From positions 124,001 through 188,000 of the forward strand of contig CAZBRT010000004.1 of NCBI GenBank assembly GCA_964494625.1: DNA of 64,000 nt. Reading direction: 5' to 3'. The translations under genes were made by a program, and so were the position numbers. This DNA is from UBA2784 sp964494625 (GTDB lineage Bacteria; Pseudomonadota; Alphaproteobacteria; Micropepsales; Micropepsaceae). This document shows, in pieces, positions 26,104-35,609 of the stretch. The notes below the pieces were generated by a model. It saw only the letters and a program-made list of their open reading frames with translations. It made no database searches and was not told the origin of the DNA. Positions within the stretch are counted from its first letter, which is position 1. Each line of letters opens with the position of its first letter.

Positions 26104-26757
26104 ATGGCCGATTACGCCGCCGCCCGCAGGAACATGGTCGATAGCCAGGTCCGTACGAATGACGTGACGGACCGGCGTCTGGTCGCGGCCCTGTCTGCCG
26201 TCCGGCGCGAGCTTTTCGTGCCGCCCGACAAGCGCTCCATTGCCTATATGGAGGAGCCTCTGGAAGTGATTCCGGACCGCTTCCTTCTCGGTCCGCGCGC
26301 CTTTGCGAAACTCGTCCAGGCGCTTGATGTGCGCGAAACCGATGTGGTCCTCGATGTGGGGTGTGCGACGGGCTATTCCTCGGCGGTGCTTTCGCGTCTG
26401 GGCTCAACCGTCGTGGGTATTGAAGAGGATCCGGACCTCTACAAGGAAGCAGCCGACACGCTGGCCGAACTCGGCGCGGACACGGCGGCCGTGGTGCAAG
26501 GCAAGCTGAACCAGGGCTGTGCGGCGCAAGGGCCCTATGATGTGATTCTGGTCAATGGGGCAGTCCAGAATGGTCTTGATGCGCTCACCGCACAATTGCG
26601 TGATGGTGGGCGGCTTGGCGTCATCGTCATGGAGGGGGCCGTCGGCCGGGCCCTCTTGATGCGGAGGGCCGGATCGTCCATTTCGCGCCGAATCTTGTTT
26701 GACGCGGTTGCGCCCTTGCTTCCCGGATTTACCAAATCGCCAAGCTTTGTGTTCTAA
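26104..26757 (+). CDS. Protein-L-isoaspartate O-methyltransferase-family protein
   Basis: The 217-aa SAM-methyltransferase-fold protein has the SAM motif VVLDVGCATGYSSAVLSRLG, preceded by RRELFVPPDKRSIAYMEEPLEV and followed by VVGIEEDPDLYKEA. The N terminus MADYAAARRNMVDSQVRTNDVTD is typical of the alphaproteobacterial PCMT-like protein encoded just before tolC. Classical Pcm repairs isoaspartyl residues; whether this shorter subfamily does so is unproven. The ATG at 26104 is chosen because the open frame upstream encodes nothing family-like. tolC follows after 128 nt. Confidence 0.82.
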   Translation: MADYAAARRNMVDSQVRTNDVTDRRLVAALSAVRRELFVPPDKRSIAYMEEPLEVIPDRFLLGPRAFAKLVQALDVRETDVVLDVGCATGYSSAVLSRLGSTVVGIEEDPDLYKEAADTLAELGADTAAVVQGKLNQGCAAQGPYDVILVNGAVQNGLDALTAQLRDGGRLGVIVMEGAVGRALLMRRAGSSISRRILFDAVAPLLPGFTKSPSFVF

Positions 26758-26885
26758 GGAATGCGAGCAGCCTGAAAGTTGACGGCCATCACACTGTCAG
26801 CCACAAGATTGCATTAGGAGTGTTTCAGCGTGGGGTGCTTCGTTCGGGGGCGGCTCCGGGTTGACCGTGTTTGGGGTTTGTCACC

Positions 26886-28256
26886 ATGACTCGTACTGAT
26901 TTTTCCGCCCGTGCCGTTCTGGCCTTGCGCGCCGCCCTGCTGGCAGGCGTGGCGCTCGTCGCCGTCGCTGGTCCCGTCAGCGCTGAGACGCTGCAGGAAG
27001 CGCTGGAAACCACTTATGAGACCAATCCGACGCTTCTGGCGGCCCGCGCCGAACTGCGCGCAACCGATGAGGGGGTGCAGCAGGCCAAAGCTGGCTGGCG
27101 CCCGACGGTGACGCTCAGGGCGACGGTTGGCCGTACCGAGACGGACGAGCCGATTACGACCATCAGCGAGCCTTGGCAGACCACATTCTCCGCCAGCCAA
27201 CCGATATTTTCAGGCGGCCGCACGCTCGCTTCATTCAGCCGCGCGAAGGCACTCGTCAGGGCGGGGCGCGCGTCGCTGCTTGCCACCGAACAGCAGGTGC
27301 TGCTTTCAGCCGTCACTGCCTATGTCGATGTCCTGCGCGATACCGCCGTGGTCGAGTTGTCGCGCAATCAGGTCTCCGTGCTTGAACACCAGCGCCAGGC
27401 ATCGCAGGACCGGTTTGATGTGGGTGAAATCACCCGCACTGATGTGGCCCAGGCGGAGGCGCGCCTGTCGCGCTCGCGCACATCGCTGATCGCTGCCGAG
27501 GCGCAGCTTGCTGCGTCGCGCGCGTCCTATGAGCGCGTGATTGGCCGGGCGCCGGAAGGTCTTGAAGAGGCAGCAGCCCTGCCGGCCCTGCCGGACTCTC
27601 TTGAGGCTGCGGTCGCAGAAGCGCGCGATCGCAATCCGCAAGTGGTCGCGGCGCGCGAGATCGAACGCGCGTCAAGCTATGGCATCAATCTCGCCATTGG
27701 CGCCCTGTTGCCGACCGTATCGCTTGATGCGATCTGGACGCGCGGCGAGGACGAGGCAACCGGCGGCTCGCGCAATGAAAGCACGACCGTTCAGGGCGTG
27801 CTGACCATGCCCATCTATCAGGGTGGCGATGAGTATTCCGCCATCCGCCAGGCGCGCGAGACCAACAGCAAGAACATGCTCGAAATCGCCGAAGCCGAGC
27901 GCAGCGTCATCGAACAGGCGACGAACGCGTGGGAAAACCTGCGTGCGGCGCGCTCGTCCATCGAGTCCAACCGCAAACAGGTGGAAGCGAGCGTCATCGC
28001 CTATGAAGGCGTCGTGCAGGAGGCCGAAGTAGGCGCGCGCACAACCCTCGACATGCTGGACGCCGAGCAGGAGCTTCTGGACGCCCGTGTGTCGCTTGTC
28101 CGTGCCGAACGTGACCAGCTTGTGGCCGCCTATGCGCTTCTGGCAGCGACGGGCAGGCTCGACGCCGGGACGCTGGGCCTGAACGTCGAAGTCTATGATC
28201 CCCTGGACCATTACAACGGCGCCGCTGGCGACTGGCTTGGCATCTGGGGCAATTAA
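26886..28256 (+). CDS. tolC: TolC-family outer-membrane channel protein
   Basis: The 456-aa protein has a Sec signal peptide (RAALLAGVALVAVAGPVSA) followed by ETLQEALETTYETNPTLLAARAELRATDEGV, the standard start of TolC. Two long helical repeats contain QDRFDVGEITRTDVAQAEARLSRSR and VVQEAEVGARTTLDMLDAEQELLDARVSL, the duplicated motif of this family. It forms the trimeric outer-membrane exit duct for RND pumps and type I secretion. Its place between the PCMT-like gene and popZ-valS is common in alphaproteobacteria. Confidence 0.92.
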   Translation: MTRTDFSARAVLALRAALLAGVALVAVAGPVSAETLQEALETTYETNPTLLAARAELRATDEGVQQAKAGWRPTVTLRATVGRTETDEPITTISEPWQTTFSASQPIFSGGRTLASFSRAKALVRAGRASLLATEQQVLLSAVTAYVDVLRDTAVVELSRNQVSVLEHQRQASQDRFDVGEITRTDVAQAEARLSRSRTSLIAAEAQLAASRASYERVIGRAPEGLEEAAALPALPDSLEAAVAEARDRNPQVVAAREIERASSYGINLAIGALLPTVSLDAIWTRGEDEATGGSRNESTTVQGVLTMPIYQGGDEYSAIRQARETNSKNMLEIAEAERSVIEQATNAWENLRAARSSIESNRKQVEASVIAYEGVVQEAEVGARTTLDMLDAEQELLDARVSLVRAERDQLVAAYALLAATGRLDAGTLGLNVEVYDPLDHYNGAAGDWLGIWGN

Positions 28257-28408
28257 GGCCGGATCGGCGCTTTTCGGCGCCAGAGCGGCCGCAAATATTT
28301 CATGGGCGGGAAAAGTTTTTCCTCGCCTTCATCTGGTGGGATTCTGTTAATCTCATTCCGGTGAGAATGCCCCCCCGCTCCTGAAAGCGCGCGATAAGGA
28401 TTTTGATC

Positions 28409-28993
28409 GTGAGCAATCCCAACGTCCAGCCAGCCGAACCGACGATGGAGGAAATCCTGGCCTCCATCCGCCGGATCATTTCCGAAGAGGCAACTGCGCC
28501 GGAGCCCGCCGCGCCCGCGCCGCAACCTGAACCCGTTGCAGCCATGCCGGAACCGGAAGAAGACATCCTTGACCTGACCGACATGGTCGCCAATGAGCCG
28601 GAGCCCCTTCCTGTGCCCGAGCCCATGGCGGCGCCGGTGTTCCAGCAGGCGGCCTATCAGCCGCCGCCTGAAACGCGTATCCCTCCCGCGGCACCAGCCC
28701 CCCTCGTGGCCGCAAATGAAAGCGACATTGTTCTGGTGGACAACGACATGACCCGCTCCAACGACGACAGCCTGCTCTCGGGCAGCTCCCTTGACCGCGC
28801 CGGTTCGGCCTTCAGCCAGCTTGACCGCGGCATGGCGATTTCCGGCGGCAGCGATGGCCGCACGATCGAGGACATGATCCGCGAGATGCTCAAGCCCATG
28901 CTCAAGAACTGGCTTGAGGACCATCTGCCGGAGATGGTCGAACGTGTAGTTCGGGACGAAGTCGAACGCGCCGCCCGCCGCGGCCGCCGCTGA
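28409..28993 (+). CDS. popZ: PopZ polar organising protein (DUF2497)
   Basis: The 194-aa protein has the N-terminal helix PTMEEILASIRRIISEE (about residues 11-27), an acidic proline-rich linker (many EPEP/PAAPAP stretches) and the C-terminal oligomerisation helices RTIEDMIREMLKPMLKNWL and PEMVERVVRDEVERAARR. This three-part layout is that of PopZ, which forms a condensate at the cell pole and tethers the chromosome origin through ParB. I favour GTG at 28409, 8 nt after AAGGA; TTG at 28403 is also in frame. It lies in the conserved tolC-popZ-valS order. Confidence 0.93.
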   Translation: MSNPNVQPAEPTMEEILASIRRIISEEATAPEPAAPAPQPEPVAAMPEPEEDILDLTDMVANEPEPLPVPEPMAAPVFQQAAYQPPPETRIPPAAPAPLVAANESDIVLVDNDMTRSNDDSLLSGSSLDRAGSAFSQLDRGMAISGGSDGRTIEDMIREMLKPMLKNWLEDHLPEMVERVVRDEVERAARRGRR

Positions 28994-29106
28994 TTCTGGC
29001 CTGGGGGGCCTTCCAGGCCCTTGTGACCCGCTCTCCACAAGCTTTTGCTTGACCTCGCAGGCGCGAGGCGCTTCCTCTCGCCCATCGCGCGACAGGATGC
29101 TTTGCC

Positions 29107-31749
29107 ATGCTTGAGAAGAACTATCATCCCCAAGGGGTGGAAGAACGGCTTTACCGCCAATGGGAAGAGTCAGGGGCTTTTGCCGCCGGCAAGCGCCAAG
29201 GCGCCGAGCCCTATGTCATCATGCTGCCCCCGCCCAATGTGACGGGTTCGCTGCATATCGGACATGCGCTGAACCACACGATCATCGACATCCTGATCCG
29301 CTATCACCGGATGCGCGGCTTCGATGTGCTGTGGCAGCCCGGCACGGACCATGCGGGCATTGCAACGCAGCTTGTCGTCGAGCGCCAATTGCGCGACCAG
29401 CAGACCTCACGTGTGAAACTCGGGCGCGACGCCTTCATCAAGCGCGTGTGGGAGTGGAAGGCCGAAAGCGGCGGCACCATCACGCGCCAGATGCGGCGGC
29501 TTGGCGCGTCGTGCGACTGGTCACGCGAACGCTTCACCATGGATGAAGGGCTTTCGCGCGCGGTCGTGAAGGTCTTTGTCGAGCTCCACAGAGAGGGGCT
29601 CATCTACAAGGACAAGCGGCTGGTGAACTGGGATCCGTCGCTGCAAACGGCAGTGTCGGACCTTGAAGTGGAATCGATCGAGGTGCGTGGGCACCTTTGG
29701 CACCTGCGTTATCCGCTCGCCGATGATCCCGACACGCATATTGTCGTGGCTACCACGCGGCCCGAGACCATGCTGGGCGATACGGCCGTGGCGGTTCATC
29801 CCGACGATACGCGCTACAAGGCGCTGGTCGGCAAGCAGGTGAGGCTGCCGCTTTCAGGGCGGCTCATCCCCATCATTGCGGATGAATATTCCGACCCGGA
29901 AAAGGGCTCGGGTGCGGTGAAGATCACCCCGGCCCACGACTTCAACGACTTTGAAGTCGGCAAGCGGCACGGGCTTGAACCCATCAGCATCCTTGATGTG
30001 ACCGGCAGGCTGAACGCCCAGGTGCCTGAAGCCTATCGCGGCATGGACCGCTTTGACGCGCGCAAGCGCGTCGTTGCCGATCTTGATGCACTTGGTCTGC
30101 TCGAGAAAGTGGAAGACATCACCCACGCCGTGCCGCACGACGAAAAGTCGAAGACGGTGGTGCTGGAGCCGATGCTGACCGAGCAGTGGTATTGCAATGT
30201 CGCGCCGCTCGCTGAAAAGGCGATGGCTATGGTGCGCAAGGGCGAAACCAAATTCGTGCCCGATAACTGGGAGCGCGTGTTTTTCCAGTGGCTGGAAAAC
30301 ATCCAGCCGTGGTGCATCTCGCGCCAACTGTGGTGGGGCCACCAGATTCCCGCCTGGTACGACAAGGACGGAAAGGTCTATGTCGCCGAAACGGAGGCAG
30401 AAGCCAGGGCGCAGGCAGGCCCAGGCGTGACACTCACGCGCGATCCCGACGTGCTGGACACATGGTTCTCGTCGGCGCTGTGGCCCTATTCGACGCTTGG
30501 CTGGCCCGAGAAAACGCAGGACATGGCGCGCTATTATCCCGGCGCCGTGCTGGTCACGATGTATGACATCATCTTCTTCTGGGTTGCCCGCATGATGATG
30601 ACGGGCACGCATTTTCTTGGCCATTCACCGTTCCACACCGTGCTGCTGCATGCGCGCGTGGTGGACGAGAAGGGCCAGAAAATGTCGAAGACCAAGGGGA
30701 ATGTGGTTGATCCCCTGACGCTCATCGACGAATTCGGCGCCGATGCGCTGCGCTTCTCGCTGGCGGTTGCCGCTGCACCGGGGCGCGATCTGCGCGCGGG
30801 CCGCGGGCGCGTGGAGCCCTATCGCAATTTCTGCACCAAGATATGGAATGCCGCGCGCTTCTGCGAGATGAACGAGTGCGAGGGCAGGGCCGATTTTGAT
30901 CCGTCTGCCGTGCGCGAGACGCTCAATCGCTGGATCATCAGCGAACTCGTGAAAACCGAGGAACTGGTGCGGCTGGGCATCGAGGCCTATCGCTTCAACG
31001 ATGCGGCGTCCGCGCTCTACCAATTCGTGTGGAACGTCTATTGCGACTGGTTCCTGGAATTCTCCAAGCCTGTCTTTGGCGGTGCGGAAAGTCCTGCGAA
31101 GACCGAAACGCGCGAGACCGCGGCATGGGTGCTTGACCAGATTTTGCTGCTGCTTCACCCCTTCATGCCCTTCATCACGGAAGAGCTTTGGGCGCGGGTG
31201 GCCGAGCATGGTCTTGCGCGCAAGTCGCCGCTCATCCTTGCCGACTGGCCGCATTACCCCCATGACCTGATCGACAAAAAGGCGTCGGATGAAGTGAACC
31301 TGATCGTCGAGATCATTTCCGAGATGCGTTCGGTGCGCTCGGAAATGAATGTGCCGCCGTCGTCCAAGGCGGCGTTGCTGGTGAAAGACGGCGATATCAA
31401 GTTGATGGCGATGCTGGAGCGTTATGGCGAAGCGTTTGAGCGCATGGGCCGGGCGCTGACCATTTCGCCGGTTGCCGCATTCGACAAGGGCGTGGCGCAG
31501 TTCGTGGCGGGCGGCCAGAGCTTTGGCGTCTCGCTGACGGGCCTCATCGACGTCGAGAAGGAAGGCGCGCGGCTCAAGAAGGAAATCGCGCGGCTCGACG
31601 CCGATATCACCAAGGCCGACGCCAAGCTGAACAATGCCGACTTTGTGGCGCGTGCTCCCGAACAAGTCATTGTCGAGCAGCGCGACCGGCGCGACGAAGC
31701 GGTAGCGCGGCGCGACAAGCTTTCGCAGGCGCTAACGGCGATTAGTTAG
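29107..31749 (+). CDS. valS: Valyl-tRNA synthetase
   Basis: The 880-aa class I synthetase has HIGH at residues 50-53 (VTGSLHIGHAL), a WQPGTDHAGIATQ motif, the CP1 editing domain (ATTRPETMLGDTAVAVHP), KMSKT at 525-529 and a C-terminal coiled coil ending in KLSQALTAIS. It charges tRNA-Val and edits mischarged threonine. The length is normal. Its last 42 nt are repeated, with changes that are mostly synonymous, after the TIR gene at 34608-34649, so the present 3' end may have arrived with an inserted element. Confidence 0.97.
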   Translation: MLEKNYHPQGVEERLYRQWEESGAFAAGKRQGAEPYVIMLPPPNVTGSLHIGHALNHTIIDILIRYHRMRGFDVLWQPGTDHAGIATQLVVERQLRDQQTSRVKLGRDAFIKRVWEWKAESGGTITRQMRRLGASCDWSRERFTMDEGLSRAVVKVFVELHREGLIYKDKRLVNWDPSLQTAVSDLEVESIEVRGHLWHLRYPLADDPDTHIVVATTRPETMLGDTAVAVHPDDTRYKALVGKQVRLPLSGRLIPIIADEYSDPEKGSGAVKITPAHDFNDFEVGKRHGLEPISILDVTGRLNAQVPEAYRGMDRFDARKRVVADLDALGLLEKVEDITHAVPHDEKSKTVVLEPMLTEQWYCNVAPLAEKAMAMVRKGETKFVPDNWERVFFQWLENIQPWCISRQLWWGHQIPAWYDKDGKVYVAETEAEARAQAGPGVTLTRDPDVLDTWFSSALWPYSTLGWPEKTQDMARYYPGAVLVTMYDIIFFWVARMMMTGTHFLGHSPFHTVLLHARVVDEKGQKMSKTKGNVVDPLTLIDEFGADALRFSLAVAAAPGRDLRAGRGRVEPYRNFCTKIWNAARFCEMNECEGRADFDPSAVRETLNRWIISELVKTEELVRLGIEAYRFNDAASALYQFVWNVYCDWFLEFSKPVFGGAESPAKTETRETAAWVLDQILLLLHPFMPFITEELWARVAEHGLARKSPLILADWPHYPHDLIDKKASDEVNLIVEIISEMRSVRSEMNVPPSSKAALLVKDGDIKLMAMLERYGEAFERMGRALTISPVAAFDKGVAQFVAGGQSFGVSLTGLIDVEKEGARLKKEIARLDADITKADAKLNNADFVARAPEQVIVEQRDRRDEAVARRDKLSQALTAIS

Positions 31750-31750
31750 C
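31709..31750 (+). repeat. Direct repeat, left copy (3' end of valS)
   Basis: This 42-nt stretch covers the last valS codons and stop. Its first 25 nt (31709-31733) are identical to 34608-34632, and the whole matches 34608-34649 at 36 of 42 positions. It reads RDKLSQALTAIS-stop. It is proposed as the left boundary of an inserted TIR cassette. Confidence 0.85.
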
Positions 31751-31856
31751 GCCAAAGTGTGCTGTGTGAGCGGCCCCGTTTTCCCGCCTGCCTGTCATTT
31801 TTCGAGAGTATCGAATAATCTCGTTTAGCGGCGTACCTGGCGGATGTTGGGGTATC

Positions 31857-34595
31857 ATGGCAATTGAAAAGAGAAACCGGGCATTTCTGAGTTACAGCCG
31901 GTCTGACAACAGGATCGCTGACTGGCTCCACGCCTCACTCGACAGATACCGCACTCCACGCGCACTTATCGGCCTTGAAGGTGACTTTGGCCCGGTCCCC
32001 GGCGAGTTGCATCCAATATTCCGTGACCGAACAGATTTGTCCGGGGGCGGAAGTCTGGATGCACGAATTGAAACTGCGTTGCGTCACAGCGATGCACTGG
32101 TTGTCCTATGCACCCCAAATGCGGCGAAGAGCAAGTGGGTCAACCGAGAGGTCGAAGTTTTTCTGGAGCAACAACCTCTGGGAAAGGTCTTTCCGGTTAT
32201 TGCGGATGGAGAGCCAGACAGCGAAAATCCGGAAACGGAGTGCTTTCCCCCTGCATTGAAGGGCAAGGGTGTTCTTGCGGCAGACGTTCGACAACGCCGC
32301 CTCAAAGATGGCCGGATCATTGGCGATGGCCGCGATCTTGGGCGCCTCAAGCTCGTCGCAGGACTGCTTGGCCTGCCGCTCGACATGCTAATTCAGCGAG
32401 AACGCAGGCGGCAAAACAGAATGCTCGCACTGTCGGCGTCGGCTAGCGTGATATTCTTTCTTGTTGCTGCAACTGCCGTTTGGTTCGGGAATATTGCCAG
32501 CGAGCGTGCTGATGCACTCCTGGAGGCACGTGACGCGGTACTTCTCCGCGAAAGCGCTCTTGTTGCGGAGAAAGCTTCCAGTCTGGCAAAGGCGGGACAC
32601 GCCGGACAAGCGGCGCGAGCACTCCTTTCAGTTTTGCCAACCAACGACTCACCGGCCAGCCGCCCCGTTTCTCCCGAAGCGGTTGCAGTCTTGGCGTCAA
32701 TTTCGACTTTGCAAGAATCCAGTCTCAACTTGACGCGTCCAGACAGCTGGAAATCCGACATTTTGTTCGGAGCGTCACAAACTTCGGCTCTGGTTTCTTC
32801 TGCCATCGAGAGCGGGGCTAATGTATCCGAAATCGTGAATTTGGTGGATGGCTCGCGGATCCCGATTCACTATGCATTCCGCAGTTCGCCGTCGGGTGCG
32901 ATCTTTCTAGACTTTGATGGATCGCGCGGTGTTGCGGTCTTCGGTGGTGGTGATGACGAGGGCGTTCCGGTCTTCCTGCAGAACCAGTCTGGATTTGCAG
33001 AGCTCTCAGGCTATCTTGCAAATGTTGACGCTGGAGCCACTGTGGCTCACGATGGTCCGGGGGCAGCCATCATTCGCCAGTACAGCGAGTTCTGGTTGCT
33101 CTCGAAATCGGATGGGACCATCCGGCGACTTGCTTTCCGGCAAGAGGAGCTGCTTGCCGCACATGCTGAAACTGGCCAGCTGCTCCTGCGTGCCGAAGGC
33201 GGGGTCATGCTTGTTGGCGGAAATGGCGAAGAAAGGTCAATCTCCTTCGACGATGCGACGGCCGCTGCTTTTTCACCTTCCGGCAACAAGGTGTCGCTTG
33301 CTTCGAGCTCCGGTTTCTTGATTGCTGAAAGTGACGCCATTACCCGGGTGTTCAACCATGCTGGGCAAAGTGACTACCGATGCGCTGAGCCAACAGAGGT
33401 AGTGTTCGCAAGCGAAACCGAACTCGTCCTTCTCAGCGGAAGTTCAGCTTGCAGATTTTCCACGAGCGATGGCTCTCTGATGAACCTGACTACGCTGCAG
33501 GGACCCGCCAACGCACTCTCACCCGATGGCGAGTGGGCCATTTCAGGCGGCAGGCTGTTCCGCACACGGACCGTTATGTTGCCTGATGTGTATGCAACAG
33601 GCCTCGACTACGCACACCTGCCGGATTGCACGGGTCAAATCGCAGCCGGAAGCCCTCTTGAGTTTACACATTGCCGCGACAACGAGGCAATCGCAGAGGG
33701 CAACAGAGTAGCGATAGCCGAGATTGCGGTTGACCGTATACTTGAGGGCGTCATTTCACCATCTGGCCAATACATCGCAGCCGCGGCAGGAGAGGGCTAT
33801 GTTGTAATCGACCTGGTAGCCATGTTTGTGGCATGCAAAACCCCTTCGGAAATCAGGTTCATATTTGACGATGGACCCTATGTGTTGTTTGGAGATGGGC
33901 AGAAATTTGGATTCGGCCTGTGCCAACCTGATGTTGCGCTCGCAAGTGATCTCCAATTTGATCAAGGCGCTTCGCGCCAGAGCGGTGTTCGCGGCGGTCC
34001 CACCTTCGCTGCGTTGTCACTCGACGAATTGAGATTGCTCACATCCGGCGCCGAAGAGAGCGCGAAGATATGGGACTTAGGAACCGCCCGCCTGATATGG
34101 GAACAAGCCGATCTGCCGGGCCCCGTTTCTGGATTCACGGACGGCGGAAACTTTCTCCGCTTCGCTGGCCGGCGCGAACTGCAATTGGCACACTTCCCGC
34201 CGACACTTCAATTGCTGACGGAGCAGTCGAGTTACGCACCGCCACCGCGTTACCATGACGCCATCACGCCAAGCCCTCCGAGTCTTTTTCGACCCCCTCG
34301 GCGCGACGTGCCAACCGCCCAATGTGCGGAAACAAGGGAATTTTTCATAACACGCAGAGAAGTTGGAGATAGAACATTGCCTCCGCACTCGGTTGTGCAG
34401 GTAGTGATAACTTGCTCGGGTTTGACCGAGGCAATCGAGAATGTTTTCGGCGGCGATGTACTGGAGGGTGACCTTTTGGTAATGCGGGCCGAGAGCTTTG
34501 GCATCGAAGAGCTAACCCAACGCTATTCTTGGCTGACGCAAGAGCAAATCTCGCGCCTGCGCTATGCTGTCGGTGCGTCGGACGAGGTGCCTTAG
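31857..34595 (+). CDS. TIR-domain protein with transmembrane helix and propeller-like C-terminal region
   Basis: The product is 912 aa. The N-terminal TIR domain spans residues 8-150, with box 1 AFLSYSRSDN and SKWVNREVEVF, where E98 fits the NADase catalytic glutamate. A basic stretch RERRRQNR leads to a membrane helix at about 189-211. A helical segment (RESALVAEKASSLAKAGHAG, then ARALLSVLP) resembles the linker of bacterial TIR or STAND proteins with WD40 tails. The rest has propeller-like repeats such as FSPSGNKVSLASSSG, ALSPDGEWAISGG and ISPSGQYIAAAAGEG. Bacterial TIR proteins often deplete NAD+ during phage infection. Its GC content and codon use look lower than the neighbours', and it sits between two copies of the valS end. 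Confidence 0.85.
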   Translation: MAIEKRNRAFLSYSRSDNRIADWLHASLDRYRTPRALIGLEGDFGPVPGELHPIFRDRTDLSGGGSLDARIETALRHSDALVVLCTPNAAKSKWVNREVEVFLEQQPLGKVFPVIADGEPDSENPETECFPPALKGKGVLAADVRQRRLKDGRIIGDGRDLGRLKLVAGLLGLPLDMLIQRERRRQNRMLALSASASVIFFLVAATAVWFGNIASERADALLEARDAVLLRESALVAEKASSLAKAGHAGQAARALLSVLPTNDSPASRPVSPEAVAVLASISTLQESSLNLTRPDSWKSDILFGASQTSALVSSAIESGANVSEIVNLVDGSRIPIHYAFRSSPSGAIFLDFDGSRGVAVFGGGDDEGVPVFLQNQSGFAELSGYLANVDAGATVAHDGPGAAIIRQYSEFWLLSKSDGTIRRLAFRQEELLAAHAETGQLLLRAEGGVMLVGGNGEERSISFDDATAAAFSPSGNKVSLASSSGFLIAESDAITRVFNHAGQSDYRCAEPTEVVFASETELVLLSGSSACRFSTSDGSLMNLTTLQGPANALSPDGEWAISGGRLFRTRTVMLPDVYATGLDYAHLPDCTGQIAAGSPLEFTHCRDNEAIAEGNRVAIAEIAVDRILEGVISPSGQYIAAAAGEGYVVIDLVAMFVACKTPSEIRFIFDDGPYVLFGDGQKFGFGLCQPDVALASDLQFDQGASRQSGVRGGPTFAALSLDELRLLTSGAEESAKIWDLGTARLIWEQADLPGPVSGFTDGGNFLRFAGRRELQLAHFPPTLQLLTEQSSYAPPPRYHDAITPSPPSLFRPPRRDVPTAQCAETREFFITRREVGDRTLPPHSVVQVVITCSGLTEAIENVFGGDVLEGDLLVMRAESFGIEELTQRYSWLTQEQISRLRYAVGASDEVP

Positions 34596-34607
34596 CCAAT
34601 CCGACCG

Positions 34608-34649
34608 GGCGCGACAAGCTTTCGCAGGCGCTGGCGGCAATCAGCTAAC
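34608..34649 (+). repeat. Direct repeat, right copy (displaced valS 3' end)
   Basis: This 42-nt copy of the valS tail begins 12 nt after the TIR stop. In the valS frame it reads RDKLSQALAAIS-stop. Against the left copy, the 25-nt core is identical. The six differences downstream give one Thr/Ala change, silent changes and a different stop codon or post-stop base, as expected of two valS genes that diverged while coding. It is probably the original valS end. Confidence 0.85.
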
Positions 34650-34667
34650 CCACGGTCACTGCCGGAT

Positions 34668-35474
34668 TCAGCCCGCAGATACGCCTGCAATCCATGGCGC
34701 AGTCTGATGCCACCATTCGGTATCCCACAGCGCATGGACCACAAGTGAGGTAGGCACGACGATGGCAAGCCAGACCAGATAGGCCTTGTGCACTTTACGC
34801 GTGCGCACAACATCCCAGATGAACATCGGTGCCAGTGCGACCAGCGGGTAAAGATCAGTTGTCAGCGGACCTTCGGGCAATGTTGAGGGCAGCCACGTCA
34901 TCCGGTCGAATGCGGCGGGCAAGGCCAGCGCCACGGCCAGGAACATCATCCGCTTGTGCATCCCGGGATCACGCCGCCGCGCAGCAAGCGCGATGCCGAT
35001 GAAAATCGGGAAGAGAATGCCGACCCGTATCTGGAGGAGCATGATGTTGTCGAACTCGTGCAACCCTTGCCGGATAAGGGGTTGAACCTCTGCCGGTGCA
35101 GCCTGAATCGCCTCCCAGACGCCCTGATAGATTGTCGGCACCAGAAACAGCCCGACGACAACCAGCGCTGGCGCCAGCACCATGCCGACAAGGCCCAGTC
35201 TCTGGTGGCCCGCCTGCCGCCCCGTGGCAACCAGGAACGATTGGACGAAAAGCAGCAGCAGAAACGAGCCCATCAGCGCTGCATGAAGGTGCATCTCGAC
35301 GGGAAAGGGTGGCCGTTCGCCTGCCTCGACTGCTGCGATCTTTGCCAAAGAGGCAGGAACGAACCCGGTCAGCACGATGGCGATGAACAATGCCGCCGTG
35401 ATCACGAATATCCAGCGGTCCAACAAATGTGCAAGTGGCGCGGCGTGATCCGCCCGCGCGGCAAAGTCGGTCAT
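34668..35474 (-). CDS. Polytopic membrane protein, unknown function
   Basis: The 268-aa protein has about seven hydrophobic helices, for example WIFVITAALFIAIVLTGFVP, LMGSFLLLLFVQSFLVATG, GLVGMVLAPALVVVGLFLVP and VRVGILFPIFIGIALAAR-like stretches, with several conserved-looking His/Asp residues (MHLHAALMG, LHEFDNIML). The layout recalls small haem- or quinone-binding membrane proteins, but I cannot name a family. The ATG at 35474 is preferred over one 18 nt upstream. It stands alone on this strand next to the TIR cassette, divergent from the GFA-family gene. Confidence 0.7.
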   Translation of the reverse strand: MTDFAARADHAAPLAHLLDRWIFVITAALFIAIVLTGFVPASLAKIAAVEAGERPPFPVEMHLHAALMGSFLLLLFVQSFLVATGRQAGHQRLGLVGMVLAPALVVVGLFLVPTIYQGVWEAIQAAPAEVQPLIRQGLHEFDNIMLLQIRVGILFPIFIGIALAARRRDPGMHKRMMFLAVALALPAAFDRMTWLPSTLPEGPLTTDLYPLVALAPMFIWDVVRTRKVHKAYLVWLAIVVPTSLVVHALWDTEWWHQTAPWIAGVSAG

Positions 35475-35609
35475 GGTGCTTCCCCCCAACAAGCGGCAAA
35501 CCTATCACCCGAGGCTGGCCATGCAAGCCGGCGCGGGCAAACAAGCGTGACCGCACCGCCTTTCCGCGCTAAGGTTGCACTTTCGCGGGGGACTCTGAGG
35601 GAACCGGAC

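Noticed and set aside
28990..29025. Hairpin after popZ (GGCCTGG and CCAGGCC)
   Set aside because: The stem is real, but no T-run follows, so I did not list it as a terminator.
30625..31665. 346-codon open frame on the minus strand
   Set aside because: It is antisense to valS and lacks any motif.
31750..31856. CGAGA / TCTCG imperfect inverted repeat upstream of the TIR gene
   Set aside because: The arms are only 5 bp with a long spacer; this could be chance.
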